Source: Chlorobaculum sp. (lineage in GTDB: Bacteria > Bacteroidota > Chlorobiia > Chlorobiales > Chlorobiaceae). Taken from it: a DNA stretch of 64,000 nt. The stretch is taken from positions 1-64,000 of the forward strand of contig JAAXWU010000001.1 of NCBI GenBank assembly GCA_013334855.1. Reading direction: 5' to 3'. The notes under the pieces were generated by a model. The model worked only from the letters and a program-made list of their open reading frames with translations, made no database searches and was not told the DNA's origin. The first letter of the stretch is position 1; each line of letters begins with the position of its first letter. A program made the position numbers and the translations under genes. Shown here piece after piece: positions 35,311 to 44,470 of the stretch.

Positions 35311-36378
35311 ATGAAGCTTCTGTTCGTCAACTCCGCCAGAGAGTGGGGCGGCACCGAAAAATGGACGCGAATGGCCGCCCGCAAGCTTGCGGAGACGCAT
35401 GAGGTTTCGCTCGTCTACCGCAAGGAGGTCGTCGGCACTAACTTCGACCTGCCGAAATTCCGCCTCCCCTGCCTCAGCCATGTCGATCTCTACACGCTCT
35501 TGCGGATGGTCGCGATCATCCGCAAGCATGGGATAGAAGTGATCATTCCGACCAAGCGCAAAGACTACCTGCTCGGCGGCCTGGCCGGACGGATGACCGG
35601 CGTACCGATGATTTTGCGGCTCGGCGCGGACCGGAAGCTGCGCTGGCCCTGGCAGCGCTTCATGTACCACACCCTCAGCAGCGGCATCATCGTCAACGCG
35701 AGCAAGATCAAAAAGACGCTGCTCGAAACCAGCTACATTCCCGCCGATAAAATCCGGGTCATCTACAACGGCCTCGACACCACCGAACTCGACCGGCGGC
35801 GCTTGGAAGAGCCCGTCGCCAAACCATTTCCGATCACCATCACCGGCCTTGGGCGACTCACCTGGAACAAGGGGTACGACTTCCTCATCCGCAGTTTCGC
35901 CCGTTTCGTCGAAGCGAGCGGCAACCGCGACGCTGGCCTCGTCATCATCGGCGACGGAGCGCAGAGGGAGGAGTTTGCGAAGCTGGCGGCGGAGCTGGGG
36001 CTGCGGGATCGGGTGCTCTTTCCCGGCTTCCAGCAGAATCCCTACCCGTGGCTCGCCGTGAGCGACATTTTCGCCGTCACCTCGACCAACGAGGGGCTGC
36101 CGAACGCCCTGCTCGAAGCGATGTACCTCGGCAACGCCCCCATCAGCACCCGGGCGGGGGGCGTCGATGAGGTGATCGACGACGGCCAGAACGGTCGTCT
36201 ACTTGATTACGGTGACGAGGAGGCGCTGGCGAAAGCATTGCAGTCGCTCGTCGAATCGCCGGAGCGCCGGGCAGAGTTCGCGAAAAATGCGCGGGAACGG
36301 ATCATCGATCAGTTTTCGTTGGATCGGATGTCGAGCGAAATCGCCGGTTTCTGCCGGGAGGTGGCAAGAAAAGCATGA
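35311..36378 (+). CDS. Glycosyltransferase (GT4-like), tandem paralogue 1
   Basis: MKLLFVNSAREWGGTEKW...ITGLGRLTWNKGYDFLIRSF...AVTSTNEGLPNALLEAMYLGNAPISTRAGGVDEVI. Confidence 0.9.
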   Translation: MKLLFVNSAREWGGTEKWTRMAARKLAETHEVSLVYRKEVVGTNFDLPKFRLPCLSHVDLYTLLRMVAIIRKHGIEVIIPTKRKDYLLGGLAGRMTGVPMILRLGADRKLRWPWQRFMYHTLSSGIIVNASKIKKTLLETSYIPADKIRVIYNGLDTTELDRRRLEEPVAKPFPITITGLGRLTWNKGYDFLIRSFARFVEASGNRDAGLVIIGDGAQREEFAKLAAELGLRDRVLFPGFQQNPYPWLAVSDIFAVTSTNEGLPNALLEAMYLGNAPISTRAGGVDEVIDDGQNGRLLDYGDEEALAKALQSLVESPERRAEFAKNARERIIDQFSLDRMSSEIAGFCREVARKA

Positions 36379-36424
36379 AAACGAGACGACACGATTTGGA
36401 CAAATTCGGCAAACCCGTGAGCAG

Positions 36425-37507
36425 ATGAACTTCCTCTTCCTGAACTCCGCAAGCCGCGGATGGGGCGGCAACGAGCAGTCGATCACGCTGACCGCCAGAA
36501 TCCTCTCGGCGCGGCACGAGATCGTCTTCGCCTACCGCGAGGAGGAGATCGGCAGCCATCTGAACTTTAAGAAATACCAGCTCCCCTTTCTCTTCGAAGG
36601 CGACCTCTACACCATCGCCCGTCTCGTGCAGATCGTCAGAAAGCACCGCATCGACGTAATCATCCCCTCCAAGCGCAAGGATTACGCCATCGCGGGCATC
36701 GTCAGCCGCCTGTGCGGCACGCTCAACATCCTCTGGCTCGGAGCGCGGCGCGAGCTGCAAAACAGCATGGTGAACCGGCTCGTCTACGGAACGCTGGCGG
36801 ATGGCATCATCGTCAACGCCCGGCAGATCAAAGAGACGCTCGCCGCGAGCGGCGTCGTTGAAGAGCGTAAAATCAAGGTGCTCTACCGGGGCATCGATTC
36901 AACCGTGCTGGATCGCTATCTCCGCCATCCCGGCAAAGAGGCTGGCGTGCCGATGATGATCACGGCGATGGGGCGGCTCGACAAGAACAAGAGCCACGAC
37001 CTGCTCTTGCGGGGCTTCGCACGATTTCTCAGCCTCCAGCCCGGCATCGAGGCGCGACTGGAGATTCTCGGCGAAGGCAACGAGCGCCCGAATCTTGAAC
37101 GGCTCATCGCCGAACTCGGCCTCGATGGGCGGGCCGTCTTGCGCGGATTTTGCTCCGATCCCTACCCCGATCTCGGCTACAGCGATGTGTTCGCCATGAC
37201 CTCCGAGAGCGAAGGACTCTCCATCGCCCTGCTCGAAGCGATGTACCTCGGCAACGCGCCGGTTTCGACCTACGCCGGAGGCGGCGTCACCGAAATCATC
37301 GACAACGGAAAAAACGGCCTGCTCTTCGAATACGGCGACGAAAAAGCGCTTGCCAGCCATCTCCTGAAATTCTACCTTGAACCGGAGTATCGGCGCAAGA
37401 TCGCCGACGCGGCGCGCAAAAGCGTGGCCGAACGCTACTCGGCAGAGCGCGTCGAGCGTGAGATCGTCGAGTTCTGCAAGGAAGTTCAAGCATCGAAGCA
37501 TCCATGA
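36425..37507 (+). CDS. Glycosyltransferase (GT4-like), tandem paralogue 2
   Basis: MNFLFLNSASRGWGGNEQS...AMTSESEGLSIALLEAMYLGNAPVSTYAGGGVTEII. Confidence 0.9.
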   Translation: MNFLFLNSASRGWGGNEQSITLTARILSARHEIVFAYREEEIGSHLNFKKYQLPFLFEGDLYTIARLVQIVRKHRIDVIIPSKRKDYAIAGIVSRLCGTLNILWLGARRELQNSMVNRLVYGTLADGIIVNARQIKETLAASGVVEERKIKVLYRGIDSTVLDRYLRHPGKEAGVPMMITAMGRLDKNKSHDLLLRGFARFLSLQPGIEARLEILGEGNERPNLERLIAELGLDGRAVLRGFCSDPYPDLGYSDVFAMTSESEGLSIALLEAMYLGNAPVSTYAGGGVTEIIDNGKNGLLFEYGDEKALASHLLKFYLEPEYRRKIADAARKSVAERYSAERVEREIVEFCKEVQASKHP

Positions 37508-38616
37508 ACATTCTCTTCATCAACTCCATTGGCCGCAACAAATTCGGCGGCGGCGAAAAATGGATGGTCAACGCCGCCAGGGGGCTGGCCGACCGGGGCC
37601 ACAACGTTGTACTGGCGAGCAAGCGCGACTCCCGGCTGCTGGAGTACGCCTCAGAGCGCGGCGTCCGCACCGAAGTGATGGAGATTCGCGGCGACTTCAG
37701 CCCGCTGGCGACGCTGAAAATCGCCTCGTGGATGAAAAAACACCAGACCGACATCCTCATCTGCAACCTCAACAAGGATGTGCGCGTCGCGGGCCTGGCC
37801 GCCCGGCTTGTCGGCCACCCCGTGGTGCTGGCGCGTCACGGCATGTTGCTGTGCAGCCGCAAATGGAAGCACAAGCTCTCGCTTACCCGCCTCACGGACG
37901 GCATCATCACCAACAGCCGCACCATCCGCACGGCCTACGCGGAGTATGGCTGGTTCGACGCCGATTTCGTCAAGGTGATCTACAACGGCCTCGTCATTCC
38001 CGGCAACGTCACGGCGTACGACTTCGCCTCGCGCTTCCCCGGCAAAAGGATCATCTACAGCGCTGGACGCCTGTCGAAGCAGAAAGGGTTCGAGTACCTG
38101 ATCGACGCCGCCGCCATTCTGAAACGCAAGCGCGACGACCTCATCTTCGCCATCTCGGGCGAAGGCAAGCTCGAAAGTGAACTGAAAAGCCGCGTCAAAG
38201 CGCTCGGCCTCGAAGCGTCGTTCATCTTCCTCGGCTTCACGCCGGACATCTATCCGTGCCTCATGGGGTGCGACCTCTTCGTGCTCGCCTCGCTGTTCGA
38301 GGGGATGCCGAACGTCGTCATGGAGGCGATGGCGATGCAGAAGCCGGTCGTCGCCACCGACGTGAATGGCGCAAGAGAGCTGATGGGGGCGAGCGAAGAG
38401 AGCCTCGCTTGCGACACGGGCCTCATCATCCCGCCGAAAAATCCGCAAGCCATCGCCGAAGCGATCGAGAAGATCATCGACAACCCGGCGCTTCTCGAAG
38501 CGTACGGCAGAGCCGGGCACGAGCGCGTCGAGACGCAATTCACCATCCCGATCATGGTCAACAATCTCGAAAAGCACCTGCAAGCCAAGCTCGCCGAGAA
38601 AGCCGGACGGCACTGA
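37504..38616 (+). CDS. Glycosyltransferase (GT4-like), tandem paralogue 3
   Basis: MNILFINSIGRNKFGGGEKW...IYSAGRLSKQKGFEYLIDA...LASLFEGMPNVVMEAMAMQKPVVATDVNG. Confidence 0.9.
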   Translation: MNILFINSIGRNKFGGGEKWMVNAARGLADRGHNVVLASKRDSRLLEYASERGVRTEVMEIRGDFSPLATLKIASWMKKHQTDILICNLNKDVRVAGLAARLVGHPVVLARHGMLLCSRKWKHKLSLTRLTDGIITNSRTIRTAYAEYGWFDADFVKVIYNGLVIPGNVTAYDFASRFPGKRIIYSAGRLSKQKGFEYLIDAAAILKRKRDDLIFAISGEGKLESELKSRVKALGLEASFIFLGFTPDIYPCLMGCDLFVLASLFEGMPNVVMEAMAMQKPVVATDVNGARELMGASEESLACDTGLIIPPKNPQAIAEAIEKIIDNPALLEAYGRAGHERVETQFTIPIMVNNLEKHLQAKLAEKAGRH

Positions 38617-38715
38617 GCGGGGGCGACTGACGGATTTTACCGTACCTGCGGTCGTCATTGCGAAGTGCCGGGAATTCGTTGTCCGCAATGGTTGAACTCA
38701 CTCCTCTCCTCTTCC

Positions 38716-38940
38716 CGTCATCGCGAGGCCCGACAAGTCGGGACGTGGCGATCCATCTTTAGGGCCTTCGCCGTTTCGGCATGGATTGCCGCGTCGCTTC
38801 GCAGCTTTCCATGAACTGACAGAGGAAGAGGACGGGCACAAGACCCGTCCCTACAATCGGAAAAAATTGGTTTTTGTCTGGAAGTTCAAGGTTCACGCGG
38901 GGTATCGTGTCCCGACTTGTCGGGATGGCTCGCGATGACG
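38716..38940. mobile_element. MITE-like element with terminal inverted repeats (cgtcatcgcgag...ctcgcgatgacg)
   Basis: Left cgtcatcgcgaggcccgacaagtcggga; right tcccgacttgtcgggatggctcgcgatgacg read as reverse complement; no ORF. Confidence 0.65.
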
Positions 38941-38992
38941 ACAGCAACGTTCGACAAGCTCCCGAGGAGAAAGGAGAAAACGCGGCGGGCGC

Positions 38993-39751
38993 TCAACCTG
39001 GACGGTAACGCGGAACGAGGTGCTCCAGCTCCGGCTCGGTGGCGAAAAGATTATAGCGACGGGCCAGTTCGCGAAGCACCTTGATATCGGCATAGACATG
39101 CCGCAGCAAAGGCTGATTGTGGATGTGCTCTCCACCGAGGTAATCGTTCCTTTTCTGAACTCCGATACCGCAAATGACGTAGTCGGCATCCCGACCATGC
39201 TCGGAGATGGCCAGCACGAGCGCGAGAATGCCGGTTGACGGCCTGAACACCGCCCCGCAATCCTTGCGCCTGTCGACGAGACGCTTCAGAAAAGTGGTCG
39301 TCAGCGAACCAGCATACCGGATTTTTTTGTTCACAGGCAGCCGGAAAAAATCGCTCGTGACAATCGGATCGTAACAGCCGCTGACTCTGCCGACAATTTC
39401 GCGGCGTTCATACGCCGATACAGCCTCGACCGGCGAGCTGAAACCGGCCTCGTCGAGCACCTTTTTCAGCATGTCCAGATTGCCGGTTCTCGTCAGAATC
39501 ACTTTGTCGGGCCGCGAGGCGACAATCATCTCCCACTGCTGTACGCAGCGCTCCCGGTCCGACCTCCCTTCCTGGCGCTCTTTCGGATGAATCAGATCGG
39601 GACTCAGTACGCTCACCACGCTCGGAAACCGGCTGACCGCGTCAGCATAGTATCCGATGGCGGCGTTGGCACAGTAAACAGCATCGCCTGACGGGATTTC
39701 AGCTCCTGGCTTGGAGCCGAGCACCACGACCAGCTTTTTCTTCACGCTCAT
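38993..39751 (-). CDS. Putative glycosyltransferase with GT29 (sialyltransferase) sialylmotif S-like segment
   Basis: FRPSTGILALVLAISEHGRDADYVICGIGVQ; next to neuC/neuB/neuA. Confidence 0.6.
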   Translation of the reverse strand: MSVKKKLVVVLGSKPGAEIPSGDAVYCANAAIGYYADAVSRFPSVVSVLSPDLIHPKERQEGRSDRERCVQQWEMIVASRPDKVILTRTGNLDMLKKVLDEAGFSSPVEAVSAYERREIVGRVSGCYDPIVTSDFFRLPVNKKIRYAGSLTTTFLKRLVDRRKDCGAVFRPSTGILALVLAISEHGRDADYVICGIGVQKRNDYLGGEHIHNQPLLRHVYADIKVLRELARRYNLFATEPELEHLVPRYRPG

Positions 39752-40032
39752 GATTGAAACATTGATGACAGCACATGTGAACCTCTGGGGTAGGCGTCGA
39801 TGTGCGCCGTCCGGAAATTCACTCCTGAAGCCGCTTTCTGACAGCCATGCAAGGTATCCAGAGATGCATACCCTGTCCTGAAAATCGGCGTGTATGTATA
39901 AAGATAAAAAAAGCGCACATTAATTCGTTAACGACAGCATCAGCTCGATCGAATCAGCGCTCGAAGCGCCCCGCGAGGGTCACGCCATTATCCCGGTACA
40001 GATGCTGGCGTCGTAACGGACGGTTGCATCGG

Positions 40033-41181
40033 CTACATGATCGCCCAATCGACAAAGGTCTTCTGCGTGGCGATCTTCCAGAAATCAGGCCCTTTCACGA
40101 TGCGGTAAAATTTTTCGTCACTTCCGCCATTGCCGAAAAGGGCGCTGACCTGACGATCCCGGCCCCGAATCTCGATCAGAGCCTGGCGGATGGCGGATGA
40201 CTCGACCGGCGCATTCAGAATGCTGCTGCATTTTGCCCGGTTGTTTTGCCTGGTGCCCAGGTTGATGGTCGGTACGCCAAAATGGGGCGCTTCCCGCACC
40301 CCCGCGCTCGAATTGCCGATGATGAAATCGGCATGTTTCAGCACCGTCAGGAAGCTCTCGAAACGCATCGAGGGATAGAGGCGAATCCGCTCCATGCCTT
40401 CGAGTTTCCGGTATCTGGAGAGGATAATGTCCGTGCCGATGTCGTTGTTGGGATAGATGACGATATAGTTCAGATTCGATTCGAGCACCTGTTCGACCAC
40501 CGTGTCGATCTGGCGCGGCATATCGTCGATCTCGGTCGTGACGGGATGAAAAATCAGTATCCCGTAGTGCTGGAAGTTGAAGGCGTAGTACTTCCTGACC
40601 TCATCTATCGACGGCAGGGTGCTCGAATTCATGACATCCACGTCCGGCGAACCGATGACATGGATGCTCTCGCTTCTTTCGCCAAGCTGTATCAGCCGGT
40701 TTTTGGCCGATTCGTTCGAGACGAAATGGATGTGCGAGAGCTTCGAAACGGCGTGGCGAATCAGCTCGTCCACGGTTCCTGAAACTTCGCCCCCCTCGAT
40801 GTGCCCGACAAGCAGGTTGTTCAGCGCGCCAACCGCCGCTCCCGCCAGAGCCTCCACCCGGTCGCCGTGCACGATCAGCAGCTCGGGCCTGGTCTCCTTG
40901 ACATAGTCCGACAAGCCGCTGATGGTTTTCGACAGGATGTGATCCATGCTGTCGCTGGCGTTCTGGTTGATGAACTTGTGAATGTTCCTGAAGCCCGCTT
41001 TTTCGACCTCGATGCAGGTGTAGCCGTACTTCGAGAGCATATGCATGCCGGTCACGAAGATGTTCAGCTCGAACTCCTCGTCCGCCTGGATTCTCGACAT
41101 CAGGGATTTCAGCTTGCCGAAATCGGCGCGGGTGCCGGTCAGGAAGACAATTCTTCGTTTCTTGCTCGTCGTCATGTGCAT
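40033..41181 (-). CDS. neuC: UDP-N-acetylglucosamine 2-epimerase (hydrolysing), NeuC-like
   Basis: IVFLTGTRADFGKLKSLMSRI...VHGDRVEALAGAAVGALNNLLVGHIEGGEVSGTVDELIRHAVSKLSHIHF; start overlaps neuB stop (TGATG). Confidence 0.9.
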   Translation of the reverse strand: MHMTTSKKRRIVFLTGTRADFGKLKSLMSRIQADEEFELNIFVTGMHMLSKYGYTCIEVEKAGFRNIHKFINQNASDSMDHILSKTISGLSDYVKETRPELLIVHGDRVEALAGAAVGALNNLLVGHIEGGEVSGTVDELIRHAVSKLSHIHFVSNESAKNRLIQLGERSESIHVIGSPDVDVMNSSTLPSIDEVRKYYAFNFQHYGILIFHPVTTEIDDMPRQIDTVVEQVLESNLNYIVIYPNNDIGTDIILSRYRKLEGMERIRLYPSMRFESFLTVLKHADFIIGNSSAGVREAPHFGVPTINLGTRQNNRAKCSSILNAPVESSAIRQALIEIRGRDRQVSALFGNGGSDEKFYRIVKGPDFWKIATQKTFVDWAIM

Positions 41182-42221
41182 CAAACGCTTACATCCTTTT
41201 GTTTTAGCTGATACCCTTTTTTGATGGGCGACCTGGCGGTTTTGCCGAACAGGCCTTCGTAGTCGTTGACGCCAAAATCTCCGCCGCCGGGCCGCTTGAC
41301 CCAGATGTTTTCCGGCGAGAGCGCCTCTCCGGGAGCGATGTCCGTGATTGCCACGACGGAGGCGAAGGCGAAGGCGATGGTCGGCGCTTCCGCATCGACC
41401 GGCCCTTTTACGCCTCCCCGCGCTTCGAAGAGAATGTTCGAGCCTGTGATCAGTTCGGCAAGCGCTTTCGGGTCCATCGAACAGATAATATCGGGACCGG
41501 GACGGCTCATGCTGTCGGTGAAGTGACGTTCGAGAATCGACGCCCCGAGCGCGACCGCGCCGAGACAGGGGTAGTTGGTGGTGGTGTGATCCGAAAGGCC
41601 GACCACGGCGTCCGGGAAGGCCTCCTTGAGTTGCCGGATGGCGTCGAGCCGGACGAGGCCTGGCGGCGTCGGGTAGACGTTGGTGCAGTGCAGGAGCGCG
41701 AAGGGAACCCCGGCCTGCCTGAGAATTTCGACCGACGGACGAACCGAGTCGAGCGTGTTCATGCCGGTGCTCAGGATCACCGGCTTGCCGAAACCGGCGA
41801 TATGCTTGATGAGCGGATAGTTGTTGCACTCGCCGGAGCCAATTTTGTAAGCTGGAATGTCGAACTCCGCCAGCCGGTCAGCCGCCGCACGGGAGAAGGG
41901 CGTGCTGATGAAGATCGCGCCGCGTTGCTGGACGTGCCGCATCAGCGCCCGCTCGTCATCTTCCGACAAGGCGCACCGCTGCATGATCTCGTAAATGGAG
42001 ATGTCCGCGTTGCCGGGAATCACCGAGCGGGCCTCTTCGGACATTTCATCCTCGATGATGTGGGTCTGATGCTTGACGATCTCCGCCCCAGCATCGATAG
42101 CCGCGTCCGCCATCGCGATGGCGAGGTCGAGCGATCCTTCATGATTGATGCCGATTTCAGCGATAACGACCGGCGGATGGTCATCGCCGATGAAGCGATG
42201 AGCGATTTTCATTTCAGCCAT
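41181..42221 (-). CDS. neuB: N-acetylneuraminate synthase family protein, NeuB-like
   Basis: VVIAEIGINHEGSLDLA...YKIGSGECNNYPLIKHIAGFGKPVILSTGMNT; C-term SAF-like. Confidence 0.93.
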   Translation of the reverse strand: MAEMKIAHRFIGDDHPPVVIAEIGINHEGSLDLAIAMADAAIDAGAEIVKHQTHIIEDEMSEEARSVIPGNADISIYEIMQRCALSEDDERALMRHVQQRGAIFISTPFSRAAADRLAEFDIPAYKIGSGECNNYPLIKHIAGFGKPVILSTGMNTLDSVRPSVEILRQAGVPFALLHCTNVYPTPPGLVRLDAIRQLKEAFPDAVVGLSDHTTTNYPCLGAVALGASILERHFTDSMSRPGPDIICSMDPKALAELITGSNILFEARGGVKGPVDAEAPTIAFAFASVVAITDIAPGEALSPENIWVKRPGGGDFGVNDYEGLFGKTARSPIKKGYQLKQKDVSV

Positions 42222-42903
42222 GCAGTTGTTCCAGAAGTTTTTCAACGAGGACAAGGTCTTCTTCGGTGTCGATATCCGCGCTCTCCTGCTTGCTCATCAC
42301 GAACGGCACGCTGCCGTTGGAGGGAAAGCCGCCGCGTTTGAGGAAGTCGGATACACGGAACACATAGATCGCCCCGTTGGGAATGTAGGTCGCGGGGAGA
42401 TCCTGGCGGCGGCAATTCGAGAGTTTTTCATCAAAGAGCGATTGCAGTCGCCCGTTTTCATCGATTTTGAATGACTTGTATGGCGAGGCCGTCAGCTCGG
42501 TGACGCTGAGCAACGTCGTCCGGTTCAGTTCGGCCATCCGGCAGAGGGCGGCGTCGATGTGCTTTGAGGTTCGCAAGGGCGAGGTCGGCTGCAAATAGAC
42601 GATACAGGGGTTCTGCCGCCGCAGCTCTTCGGGCAGCCACTCGATGAAGTGCATGACCACATCGACAGCGGAAGCTTCGTCCGTAGCGAAATCGGCAGGC
42701 CGCCGAACTTGCTCCGCTCCAAGGCTCGCGGCGAGTTCGAGGATTTCAGCGTCTTCCGATGAGACGAATGTCCTCTCGACAAGCGCCGAGCGGCGGGCGG
42801 CGGAGACGGTATATTCGAGCAGCGGCTTGCCGCCGACCAGACGGAGATTCTTCCGCCGGACGCCCTTCGAACCGCCTCGCGCCGGAATCAGCGCGAGCAC
42901 CAT
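42214..42903 (-). CDS. neuA: Acylneuraminate (CMP-nonulosonate) cytidylyltransferase, NeuA-like
   Basis: MVLALIPARGGSKGVRRKNLRLVGGKPLLEYTVSAAR...YLQPTSPLRTSKHID. Confidence 0.93.
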   Translation of the reverse strand: MVLALIPARGGSKGVRRKNLRLVGGKPLLEYTVSAARRSALVERTFVSSEDAEILELAASLGAEQVRRPADFATDEASAVDVVMHFIEWLPEELRRQNPCIVYLQPTSPLRTSKHIDAALCRMAELNRTTLLSVTELTASPYKSFKIDENGRLQSLFDEKLSNCRRQDLPATYIPNGAIYVFRVSDFLKRGGFPSNGSVPFVMSKQESADIDTEEDLVLVEKLLEQLHG

Positions 42904-42913
42904 GTTGCCGCCA

Positions 42914-43024
42914 TCAGGCATAATATCCGATGGCCGCATTAGCGCAGCAGACCGCATCGCCAGGGGGAATATCGGTGCCCGGCCTGGAGCCGAGCGCTAC
43001 GACCAGCTTATTCTTCACGTTCAT
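42914..43024 (-). pseudogene. Truncated 5' remnant of a paralogue of the 38993-39751 gene
   Basis: Reads MNVKNKLVVALGSRPGTDIPPGDAVCCANAAIGYYA*; 28 of 36 residues identical to MSVKKKLVVVLGSKPGAEIPSGDAVYCANAAIGYYA. Confidence 0.9.
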
Positions 43025-43288
43025 TGTTCAGATTACGTCAAATCACGAGACATACCGCAATACGCTCTATCGATAGCCGCTATCCGCAGGCTCACGCCGA
43101 AACCCGTCGTCAACCCGATAGACACACGGGTCCGCTCCATCGAATGCCAGGATGAAACCTGATCGAGGGACAGCCGGATCTGCGCGACGCCGACTCGACT
43201 CTTTGTGCAACCGTTCGATAACATACAGGTCAAGAGAAAAGAGCTTTTCATCAGACGTTTGCCTCTTTCATCCCTGTCCCCTCTTTCT

Positions 43289-44032
43289 TCAAAGATACTC
43301 TTCGCCCTGCAGGAGCTGTTCGGCTTCTTTGAGCTGTTCAAGGGTGTTGATGCCGCGGATTTCGTTAGCGTCGGCCACCTTGAAGGCGCACACCTTTTTG
43401 CCTTTGCCGAAGCAGATGCCGAAGACGTCGGTGAGGTAGTACTCCCCCTGGGCGTTCTGGTTGGTGATGCCGTGCAGGGCTGAAAACAGCTCGGCGGAAT
43501 TGAAGACGTAGACGCCGGAGTTGATCTCATTGACCACCCTCTCCTCTTCGGTGGCGTCCTTGTGCTCGACGATCTTCAGCACCTCTTCGCCGCCGCCGTT
43601 CCTGATGATCCGTCCGTACCCCGCTGGATCCTCCATTTCAGCGGTCAGCACTGTCGCGACCGCCTGGCGCGAACGGTGGAAGCCGATCAGCTCCCTGAGG
43701 GTTCGCGCAGTGAAGAGCGGCGCATCCCCGGAAAGAATGATGACCTCGCCTTCGAACTCCTTCAGGAACGGCTCCGACTGCATGACGGCGTGGCCGGTGC
43801 CGAGTTGCGGCTGCTGCAGGGCGTATTCGACCGGAAAGCTCGCGGTTGCCTGGCGAACCAGGTCGGCCTGGTGGCCGACGATGAGCACGATCTTTTCGGG
43901 ATCGAGCGCCTGCGATTTTTCGATCACGTAGGCCACCAGCGGCTTGCCGTTGGCTTCGTGCAGCACCTTCGGAAGATCCGATTGCATCCTCGTGCCTTTA
44001 CCGGCGGCCATGATGACAATTGCAAGACTCAT
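43289..44032 (-). CDS. GlmU-like UDP-N-acetylglucosamine pyrophosphorylase domain protein (no LbH acetyltransferase domain)
   Basis: MSLAIVIMAAGKGTRMQSDLPKVLHEANGKPL...QLGTGHAVMQS; only 247 aa. Confidence 0.9.
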   Translation of the reverse strand: MSLAIVIMAAGKGTRMQSDLPKVLHEANGKPLVAYVIEKSQALDPEKIVLIVGHQADLVRQATASFPVEYALQQPQLGTGHAVMQSEPFLKEFEGEVIILSGDAPLFTARTLRELIGFHRSRQAVATVLTAEMEDPAGYGRIIRNGGGEEVLKIVEHKDATEEERVVNEINSGVYVFNSAELFSALHGITNQNAQGEYYLTDVFGICFGKGKKVCAFKVADANEIRGINTLEQLKEAEQLLQGEEYL

Positions 44033-44062
44033 AAAGTCGCTTGTCGAAAGGTTGATGAGTTT

Positions 44063-44449
44063 TCAGCCAAGATATTCGTCTTCGTTGCCGACGCGATGGC
44101 GGCGCTTCGGATTGTTCATCCGGTCAACGATCAGCACCATCGGTTTCCACTGGCGGGCCTCCTCCGGCTCCATCTCGGCGAAGGTCATGATGATGATCTC
44201 GTCGCCGGGCAGCGCGCATCGGGCCGCCGCGCCGTTGAGCTGGATTTCGCGCAGGCCATGGGTTCCTTCGATAATGTAGGTCTCGAATCGCTCGCCATTG
44301 TTGTTGTTGACCACCAGCACTTTTTCATTGGCCATCATATCGACCATATCGAGCAGCTCCTTGTCGATGGTGATGCTTCCTTCATATTCAAGGTCTCCAC
44401 TGGTGACGATGGCGTTGTGGATCTTGGATTTGAGCATGTGTAATTTCAT
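44063..44449 (-). CDS. panD: Aspartate 1-decarboxylase
   Basis: [24 protein letters not shown] (GS self-cleavage site); [18 protein letters not shown]. Confidence 0.95.
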   Translation of the reverse strand: MKLHMLKSKIHNAIVTSGDLEYEGSITIDKELLDMVDMMANEKVLVVNNNNGERFETYIIEGTHGLREIQLNGAAARCALPGDEIIIMTFAEMEPEEARQWKPMVLIVDRMNNPKRRHRVGNEDEYLG

Positions 44450-44470
44450 ACTGGTACAAACAGAGTCGAA

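Noticed and set aside
34000-35670. 556-aa minus-strand ORF
   Set aside because: Antisense shadow of the nucleotide-sugar dehydrogenase and the first glycosyltransferase.
37651-38688. 345-aa minus-strand ORF
   Set aside because: Antisense of glycosyltransferase 3; composition is not protein-like.
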